Source: an uncultured Verrucomicrobiales bacterium
GTDB taxonomy: Bacteria; Verrucomicrobiota; Verrucomicrobiia; Verrucomicrobiales; Akkermansiaceae
Direction of reading: 5' to 3'
NCBI GenBank assembly: GCA_937928545.1
Contig: CALGJQ010000012.1
Location: 1-64,000, forward strand
DNA: 64,000 bases
Under the pieces are notes generated by a model. The model was not told the DNA's origin and did not search any database. It was given only the letters and a program-made list of their open reading frames with translations. This document shows positions 58,569 to 64,000 of the stretch, one piece after another; the first letter of the stretch is position 1, and each line of letters begins with the position of its first letter. Position numbers and translations under genes: made by a program.

Positions 58569-60503
58569 CTATTTTCCGAGGAGAAGTCGGGGATGGAGGG
58601 AAAAGTCGGTGCTATTGAGGTTGGCATTGTGGCCTTCGATCGCGAGGACGTTTTTCTCTCCGGGTTTGAGGATTTTTGAGATTCCTTTCAGCGGGAAGTA
58701 TTCAAATTTTTTGGTGGCTTCGTGAGGGGTGAAGCCATCGGCGGAAGCTCCTTGTCCTTTATCGACTCCTTGGCGGTGGACCTCGTGTCCGTTCAAGTAG
58801 GCGATGAAGGCATCGTCATAGGAAACGGAGAGTCCGAGTTTGCTGAGGTCGGCTCCTTCGGGGAGTTCGAACTCGCGGCGGATGTAGAGGGTGGTGAATT
58901 TTCCCTTCATGTCGATCTCGGTGGTGTCGTCTTTATCACTGTATCCGAAGCCTGCTTTGCCGGTTTTCCATGAAGAGATGTCGTAGCCTGGAGCAGCCCA
59001 GTCGGTGTGATTCCCGGCTGGGTGTGAGCCGCCGAGGTAGGACCATTTAGCATTCTTTCCGATGAGTGCGACGGCGTTCTTAGGTGCAGTCGGAGTCTTT
59101 CCCTTTTTCTGAGGGGTGTATGGCTCGGGTTGCCATGGATCGGCGATGGGGCTGTGCTCTACGACACCGCTTTTGTGGATGGCGAAGGTGTCGACAATCT
59201 TTCCGTTGAGGTTGAGCATTTCGCCGGTGATGGTGTCGCCTTTGATGCTGATGAGGCATGATCCATTTTCAAGGATGATGCGGCGCATGAGGGGGTGAGT
59301 TCCTTTGCGACGATTGGAGGTGCCGCCGTGTCCGGTGGTGATGGAGATGGTGCCGTTGTTTGGGTTTAAGCCTTCGCTCTTTTTGTAGGGGCCATCGCCA
59401 TTTGGGTCGCCATCTTTGTCGTCGAGGATGACGCCATCGGGAATGGATGGGGTGTGGTAGGCGCCGTCGATGAGCATGGAGCGTTCATAAATGTGGGAAT
59501 GACCGGTGAAGACGAGGTCAATGCCGCCACTTTCGAGAATGGGCATGATGTATTCCCGCATTTCGATGAGTTGGCCTTCGGTGTCGGAGTCGTGGGATCC
59601 TTTGGTGTAGGGAGGGTGGTGGAAGAAGGCGACGAGGAAGTCGGCCTTGGTTTTCTCGAGGTCGGCTTTGAGCCATTGAGCCATTTCGCCGGTGGGACGT
59701 CGATCCAGGTCATGAGAGTCGAGGCAGATGAAGTGGACTTTTCCGAAGTCGAAGGAGTAGTAGGCTTCCTTGCCGGAGGGGAGTCCGCCAGCTTCGCCAT
59801 TCATGGGGCAGATGTAGGCATCGTAGTAGGGGCCTACGCCGGTGGCTCCCTTTGAGGTGCGGCCTTCGTGATTTCCCATCGACGGCCAGCAAACGACGTT
59901 GCGGAGGGTGGGCTCGTACATCTTGAAGAAGCGGTCGCTGAATTCCTTATTGGTTCCGGATCCGTAGGCCATGTCGCCAACGTGGAGGTAGAGGTCGAGT
60001 TCGCGTTTTGCGGCGGCGTTGTGATCAAGCATGGCTTGGTGGACTGCGGCCTGAGACTTGCTGCCGGTGCCGGAGTCGCCGACAACCCAGAAGTAGACAG
60101 GAGCATCGGTGCCGGGAAGGGGGTTAGTCTTGACGCGGTAGGATTCGTCGGCAGGGGTGAGGCGGGTCTCGCCATCGTAGATTGCGTAGTAGTATTGGGT
60201 GGCGGGCTCGAGGTCGCTGAGGGTGGCTTCGAATTGACGGGTATCGAGGGGGACGTCTTTAAAGAGGGCGTTTTCGTTTTGGAGCGAGGAGTGAGTGCGG
60301 GTGAGGATTTCTTTGGCGCTGAGGGGAAGCTCGGAAAGGGTGCGGCCGTAAATGAGGCGTGGTTCCATTTCTTTGCGAGCACGCCAGACGACTTTGATTG
60401 AGTTGTCGGTCGCCAGCTGTAGATAAGGCTGCCGCGAGAATTCCGAAATAGGTTCGGCGGTGGCAACGAGGCTTGCTAGGAAGAGGAATAGAAGGAGCTT
60501 CAT
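58569..60503 (-). CDS. Purple acid phosphatase-like metallophosphoesterase
   Basis: A 644-aa exported enzyme (signal MKLLLFLFLASLVATA). N-terminal fibronectin-like domain (QPYLQLATDNSIKVVWRA), then a dinuclear metallophosphatase core: GDSGTGS (D143), GDMAYGSG (D177), SMGNHEG (N211-H212), FFHHPPY (H295/H296) and TGHSHIYERS (334-342). The C-terminal region has a Fn3/galactose-binding-like module (WSYLGGSHPAGNHTDWAAPGYDISSWKTGKAGFGYSD...). It releases phosphate from esters in the periplasm or outside. ATG 60503 starts the signal peptide; the frame is open to 60599. The first gene of an operon with the TPR protein. Confidence 0.92.
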   Translation of the reverse strand: MKLLLFLFLASLVATAEPISEFSRQPYLQLATDNSIKVVWRARKEMEPRLIYGRTLSELPLSAKEILTRTHSSLQNENALFKDVPLDTRQFEATLSDLEPATQYYYAIYDGETRLTPADESYRVKTNPLPGTDAPVYFWVVGDSGTGSKSQAAVHQAMLDHNAAAKRELDLYLHVGDMAYGSGTNKEFSDRFFKMYEPTLRNVVCWPSMGNHEGRTSKGATGVGPYYDAYICPMNGEAGGLPSGKEAYYSFDFGKVHFICLDSHDLDRRPTGEMAQWLKADLEKTKADFLVAFFHHPPYTKGSHDSDTEGQLIEMREYIMPILESGGIDLVFTGHSHIYERSMLIDGAYHTPSIPDGVILDDKDGDPNGDGPYKKSEGLNPNNGTISITTGHGGTSNRRKGTHPLMRRIILENGSCLISIKGDTITGEMLNLNGKIVDTFAIHKSGVVEHSPIADPWQPEPYTPQKKGKTPTAPKNAVALIGKNAKWSYLGGSHPAGNHTDWAAPGYDISSWKTGKAGFGYSDKDDTTEIDMKGKFTTLYIRREFELPEGADLSKLGLSVSYDDAFIAYLNGHEVHRQGVDKGQGASADGFTPHEATKKFEYFPLKGISKILKPGEKNVLAIEGHNANLNSTDFSLHPRLLLGK

Positions 60504-60598
60504 GTGAGAGGTTGGAGAGCTTCGTGATTTTAGATGATTTGGCAACTCAGATTGTAAGTTTGACGGATGGGGAGGGGAGGGAGTATCTAAGAGGTCCA

Positions 60599-60805
60599 AT
60601 GAAATTGTTATTTCTCCCCCTTGTTTGTGTCGGCGCGATGAGCCTGACTTCGTGCGGTTTGGTTAGAACAGCTACGCAGCTTCCAGGCAGTCTCTTGCAG
60701 ACGGTGGGGCGGACGGTGGGCTTTGGGATTGAGGGAAGTGAGGTGACTGAGGGTGAAAAGGCTCCTCAGGTTCAGTTCGAGCAGGCTGCTCGGAAGGAGC
60801 GATAG
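60599..60805 (+). CDS. Small lipoprotein
   Basis: A 68-aa lipoprotein (MKLLFLPLVCVGAMSLTSCG, lipobox LTSC) with a short polar body (LPGSLLQTVGRTVGFGIEG, EKAPQVQFEQAARKER). ATG 60599 is preceded by AGAGG at the right distance. It lies divergent to the phosphoesterase gene and converges, with a 6-base gap, on the helical-repeat gene at 60812. Function unknown. Confidence 0.65.
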   Translation: MKLLFLPLVCVGAMSLTSCGLVRTATQLPGSLLQTVGRTVGFGIEGSEVTEGEKAPQVQFEQAARKER

Positions 60806-60811
60806 ATTCTC

Positions 60812-62008
60812 TTAACCTCGGCGTCCGCGGTTGCGTGAGGTGACGCGTTTTTGTTGTTCCTCATTGAGACCGCTGGTGCTGAGCCATTCTTTGGCGGCTT
60901 CAGGGTCTTTGCGGAAGAAGGCGCGGCCGGTTTCCATGAGGGCATTATTTCGAGTTCCTTCATCGTTGATGGTGTTGGCCCATTCGATGCCGACTTCGGG
61001 ATTTTCCCAAGCGACGCGGGTGGCGTATCCATAGGCGGCGGAGTCGCGTTCGGGCGACTCGCTCATTGTGCCAAGGCGGCTCGCGGCGGCTTCAGGATTT
61101 TCTTGGGCCCACTCGGAGAATGATTCGCGGACGGCGCGGTTTTTTGCGTTGCCGTTGGGGAGGGTGTTGGCCCAGTCAAGGGTGGCGACGGGATCTTCGT
61201 CCGCGTATTCACGGGCGACGCGATTGATAGCGGCGTCTTGCATTTCTCCAGCAGGGAGGGTGGAGGCCCAGCTGGCGGCATCGGCAGGCTCACCAGAGAG
61301 GAGGACTTGGCGAGTGACAAGGTCCATGAGGCGGCGAGCTTCACGATCTCCGGCTTGGTGTTGGTCCATGGCGAATTTGACGGCGAGGTTTGGGTCGGCA
61401 TCAACGAGGCCGTAGACGGCGCCCCATTTCAGGCCTCCGCCGTTTTGTTGATCTTTGTCGAGGCTATTGAAGTAGGCGAGGGCGGCATCGGGGGATTTGG
61501 CGGCCCATCCGGCGAGGGTGGAGGCCATGTCGCGTTCGCGGGTTTCGGCTCCATTGAGGACGGCTTCTTCTCCGGCGATGGCTCCCCAGGCGTAGTGGAA
61601 TTCGCGGAATTCGGCGCTGTTGTTGTCGAGGTGGAGAATTTGCTCACGCATGAGCTGGGCGTTTTCGACGGTGAGGTTGGCGAGGATTTGGGAGAAGGCT
61701 TCGCGGCGTTCGAGGGGGCCTTTGGCGGATTTTAAGTCGAGGCCAAGTTGGCGGATTTGTGATTCGGAGAGGAGGGTGGGGGAGGCGTCGGCGCTTCCGG
61801 AATTACGGGAGGTTTTTGAGCGGGAACGGGAATTGGCAGAACTGCTATCGGTGCTTTCTTCGGGCGAGCGTGAGGAGAGGTCGGGTGATTTTCTGCTTCC
61901 ATCGCTGGCTGTGGGATCGATGGATGAGTCTGAGGATTTTGATCCTACGGCAAAGGCTGCGATGGCAACGAAGGCCCAGAAAAGGTGGACGAGATAGGAT
62001 TTTTTCAT
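60812..62008 (-). CDS. Helical-repeat protein (paralog C)
   Basis: A 398-aa protein: N-terminal anchor (MKKSYLVHLFWAFVAIAAFAVG), a Ser/Asp/Arg-rich disordered linker (~23-80, with SKSSDSSIDP, SRSRSKTSRNSGSAD), then six or more ~33-residue helical repeats with A-x-W-A cores (LAGWAAKSPDAALAYFNSL, AASWASTLPAGEMQDAAI, LDWANTLPNGNAKNRAV, IEWANTINDEGTRNNAL). These repeats match the product at 63296-64000 module by module, so the two are tandem duplicates. The linker suggests the repeat domain is held away from the membrane. Confidence 0.85.
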   Translation of the reverse strand: MKKSYLVHLFWAFVAIAAFAVGSKSSDSSIDPTASDGSRKSPDLSSRSPEESTDSSSANSRSRSKTSRNSGSADASPTLLSESQIRQLGLDLKSAKGPLERREAFSQILANLTVENAQLMREQILHLDNNSAEFREFHYAWGAIAGEEAVLNGAETRERDMASTLAGWAAKSPDAALAYFNSLDKDQQNGGGLKWGAVYGLVDADPNLAVKFAMDQHQAGDREARRLMDLVTRQVLLSGEPADAASWASTLPAGEMQDAAINRVAREYADEDPVATLDWANTLPNGNAKNRAVRESFSEWAQENPEAAASRLGTMSESPERDSAAYGYATRVAWENPEVGIEWANTINDEGTRNNALMETGRAFFRKDPEAAKEWLSTSGLNEEQQKRVTSRNRGRRG

Positions 62009-62114
62009 GAGACGCAGAAAGGGAGCCCTTCATAAACGGTTGAGAGACCGAAATTCTTTCGAGAGTCTGTGGGGGGCAAGAGGGATAGGGATTTTTTGTC
62101 GGTAAACTTCCGGA

Positions 62115-63299
62115 TCATTCCGTCGGCTCTTGTGAGTCTTTCAATTGAACTCGACCTTCGAATTGTTTTTCGAGGGCTCGCCTTAGATTTGGTTCAGAAA
62201 TGGATTCCATGAAACTTTTCGCGCGACTTTGATCTTCTTCAAAGAGGGCGCCGAAAGATTTGTGGATCGCGACACTCCGCTCAGGGGTTTCAGATGGGAT
62301 GCTGAGACTCCAATCCATCGCCTGCCTAGGATTGTTATTTTTCTCAATGAGGAGCTTGGTGATCGTTCTGATTATTCCCTTTGAAAGATCATCACTCTCT
62401 GGACGCTGGATCGATCTGTTTGCAAAGTCGTAAACCCATTCGTGATCTCCTTGTTGAAAAGCCGAAGTCAGCAGAATGGAACTTGCGGAAATCACGGAAT
62501 TTGGAACATTTTCAAACAGCTGTTGTTCAAGTTCTTTGTGTGACTTTCCTGTTTCAAGCATCAAGCTGGTATGCTGAGTGAGTAAAGAATCTAAAGCTTC
62601 TGGTTGTTTGGCTACTGCGATGGACCGTTCTAAGAATGAGATTTGTTCTTCGGTGGGCTTCTTGCGAAGTTGCTTCCAAAGACTTGAAGTGAGGCTCCGG
62701 ACTGCTATCTGATCTATTGCCGCAATCATATCGAGAAGGGCGCTATGATCTTCTGGTCTGTTGAGAAAGTGGTCTTTGGTCCCGACTTCCTCTGCGATGC
62801 TTCTAAATAGGACTTTTGATGAGCGGTCGGTGTAGTTCCGAGCTAGAAAACTCTCGAGGAGTTGCTGATACTCGCGGCGATTTTTTAACCGACCTGCGAG
62901 ATCTTTGCTTAGGATGGCAATCATCTCCCCACCTGAGTCAAGGTCGAACAAATCCAACAGTTCAGTGAAAGTGAAGTGCTTGAGTTGGTTCTTGAGAATG
63001 CCGTAAGCTAATCTTTTTTCAGATTCACCAAGTTCGTGGTTTGAGAGGAATTGGATGATTTCATTGGGTTTGTTTCCACGGAGTATGGGATTGGCGATGA
63101 TTTGATCTTCGGTCAGGAAAGCTCCGGATTGAGGAGGAGAACCAGAGTTTCGCAAGCTGGAGGTGGCACGCGAATCGTTTGTGATTTGATTTTTCCTTTT
63201 ATGAGATTTCTCAGAAAGTCCCGTGTATTTCAATGCAAATAGAATGACCAGTATTATACCGATAGATGCGGCAGCCAGTTTTGGGATGGGTTTTTTCAT
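62115..63299 (-). CDS. Helical-repeat protein (paralog D)
   Basis: A 394-aa protein starting at ATG 63299 (MKKPIPKLAAASIGIILVILF); the 51 codons upstream belong to an out-of-frame shadow of the next gene. After the anchor and a polar linker comes an all-helical repeat domain more diverged than its neighbours, but with one clear A-x-(D)W unit (AMDWSLSIPSETPERSVAIHKSF). Its ATG overlaps the upstream gene's stop as ATGA (63296-63299), so the two are translationally coupled. It is probably a binding partner of the two close paralogs. Confidence 0.8.
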   Translation of the reverse strand: MKKPIPKLAAASIGIILVILFALKYTGLSEKSHKRKNQITNDSRATSSLRNSGSPPQSGAFLTEDQIIANPILRGNKPNEIIQFLSNHELGESEKRLAYGILKNQLKHFTFTELLDLFDLDSGGEMIAILSKDLAGRLKNRREYQQLLESFLARNYTDRSSKVLFRSIAEEVGTKDHFLNRPEDHSALLDMIAAIDQIAVRSLTSSLWKQLRKKPTEEQISFLERSIAVAKQPEALDSLLTQHTSLMLETGKSHKELEQQLFENVPNSVISASSILLTSAFQQGDHEWVYDFANRSIQRPESDDLSKGIIRTITKLLIEKNNNPRQAMDWSLSIPSETPERSVAIHKSFGALFEEDQSRAKSFMESISEPNLRRALEKQFEGRVQLKDSQEPTE

Positions 63300-64000
63300 T
63301 CTTCGCCTGTAATTTTTTGGATAGCTTCGGGAGGGAGGTCGGAGGTGGCGAGCCAGGCTTGAGCGGCATCGGGGTCGCGGTGGAAGAAGGTGCGGCCGGT
63401 GTCGATGAGGGCGCGGCCGCGGGCATCGGGGTTGGAGATGGAGGCGGCCCATTCGACGCCGACGACGGGGTCGTCATGGACGGCACGGAGGGCGTAGCCG
63501 TAGCGGGCGGCGTCTTGTTGGTCGGCGGGGATTCGATTGATGGCTTCGGCCGCTTGCTCGGGGTTGCGGTTGGCGTAGGCGTAGAAGGAGCTGCCGACGG
63601 CGTGGTTTTTGCCGTCGCTTTCGGGAAGGGCGAGGGCCCAGTCGATGGTGCCATCGGGGTCGTTTTTTGAAAGTTCGCTGGCGGCGTGTTGGTGGGCTTG
63701 GAGGTTCATTTCGCCATCGGGGAGCTTGGCGAGGAAGTGGGTGATTTCTTCGGGGTCACCGGAGCGGAGGGCGGCGGTGGTGGCGATGTGGATCATTTTT
63801 CCGGCTTCTTTGTCGCCGTTTTGGAATCGTTCGATGGCGACCTCGGCGGCGAGTTGGGGGTCGGCATCGGCGAGTCCGAAGGCGGCTCCCCATTTCATGT
63901 GGTTGCTGCCGGATTGTTCTTCGGGTGAGAGGGAATCGAAGTAGGCCATGGCGGAGGTGGGTTCGGTGGCGGCCCAGCCGGCGAGGGTGGCGGCCATGTC
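63296..64000 (-). CDS. Helical-repeat protein (paralog E), cut by window edge
   Basis: The C-terminal 234 codons of a protein whose start lies beyond the window. Repeats: LAGWAATEPTSAMAYFDSLS, LKWGAAFGLADADPQLAAEVA-like, IDWALALPESDGKNHAVG, VEWAASISNPDARGRALI and QAWLATSDLPPEAIQKI. It aligns along its length with the 60812 product (same DADPxLA, AxYGYAxR, TGRxFFxxDPxAAxxWL order). It forms an overlapping ATGA pair with the 62115 gene and heads the same transcript. Confidence 0.85.
   Translation of the reverse strand, partial: DMAATLAGWAATEPTSAMAYFDSLSPEEQSGSNHMKWGAAFGLADADPQLAAEVAIERFQNGDKEAGKMIHIATTAALRSGDPEEITHFLAKLPDGEMNLQAHQHAASELSKNDPDGTIDWALALPESDGKNHAVGSSFYAYANRNPEQAAEAINRIPADQQDAARYGYALRAVHDDPVVGVEWAASISNPDARGRALIDTGRTFFHRDPDAAQAWLATSDLPPEAIQKITGEE

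Noticed and set aside
63300-63452. 51-codon extension of paralog D
   Set aside because: Pro/Arg/His-rich, lies over the coding sequence of paralog E; ATG 63299 starts a normal anchor and overlaps the upstream stop as ATGA.

Overview
The window looks like the chromosome of a marine or aquatic Verrucomicrobium (order Verrucomicrobiales is most likely). This is an inference from gene content. The supporting signs are many short secreted proteins with PEP-CTERM tails (VPEPSS, then a hydrophobic helix, then RRKR), two DUF1800/DUF1501 pairs, a formylglycine-type sulfatase, DUF1080-like proteins, a GH16 glucanase remnant, TIGR02597-like and helical-repeat proteins, and few clear Shine-Dalgarno sites. 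Informational genes (leuS, lepA, ispH) mark it as ordinary chromosome with accessory islands. No exosortase, rRNA, complete tRNA or CRISPR array was seen.

Layout. 0-5.4 kb: the end of an SMC-like ATPase, a SixA-type phosphatase, a 4-TM protein, a VapBC-type toxin-antitoxin pair and a sulfatase. 5.4-11.3 kb: secreted or membrane proteins of unknown function, including two paralogous helical-repeat proteins and an Arg/Ser/Tyr-rich lipoprotein. 11.6-16 kb: leuS, which carries an in-frame REP-associated tyrosine transposase (RAYT) between inverted REP repeats, then a DUF4143 ATPase preceded by strong palindromes. 16-19.3 kb: a secreted protein, a two-domain thioredoxin-like protein and a membrane protein. 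19.6-29.4 kb: an array of eight PEP-CTERM genes, mostly with their own terminators, plus two related secreted proteins without the tail. 29.7-35.5 kb: DUF1501, DUF1800, pseudopilin-like and PEP-CTERM genes. 35.7-39.1 kb: a TPM-domain protein, a DUF1963 protein, a SEC-C micro-ORF split by TGA, and a GH16 gene broken by an internal deletion. 39.2-41 kb: a Phd/VapC pair and an AT-rich patch with two orphan genes. 41.1-43.8 kb: lepA and another PEP-CTERM gene. 43.9-55.4 kb: a tight co-directional run of DUF1080, DUF1800, DUF1501, pseudopilin-like protein, a membrane-anchored charged helical protein, ABC ATPase and ABC permease. 55.4-64 kb: four-helix-bundle protein, rhomboid protease, ispH, TPR protein plus purple-acid-phosphatase-like enzyme, a small lipoprotein, and three more helical-repeat paralogs.

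How the genes may work together. Most of the window encodes envelope and secreted functions: surface proteins sorted by PEP-CTERM tails, polysaccharide or sulfate-ester breakdown, and large DUF1800/DUF1501 proteins that recur with a pseudopilin-like partner. The two strongest leads are the transposase domain carried inside leucyl-tRNA synthetase and the repeated DUF1800-DUF1501-pseudopilin module, one copy of which is fused in operon order to an ABC exporter.
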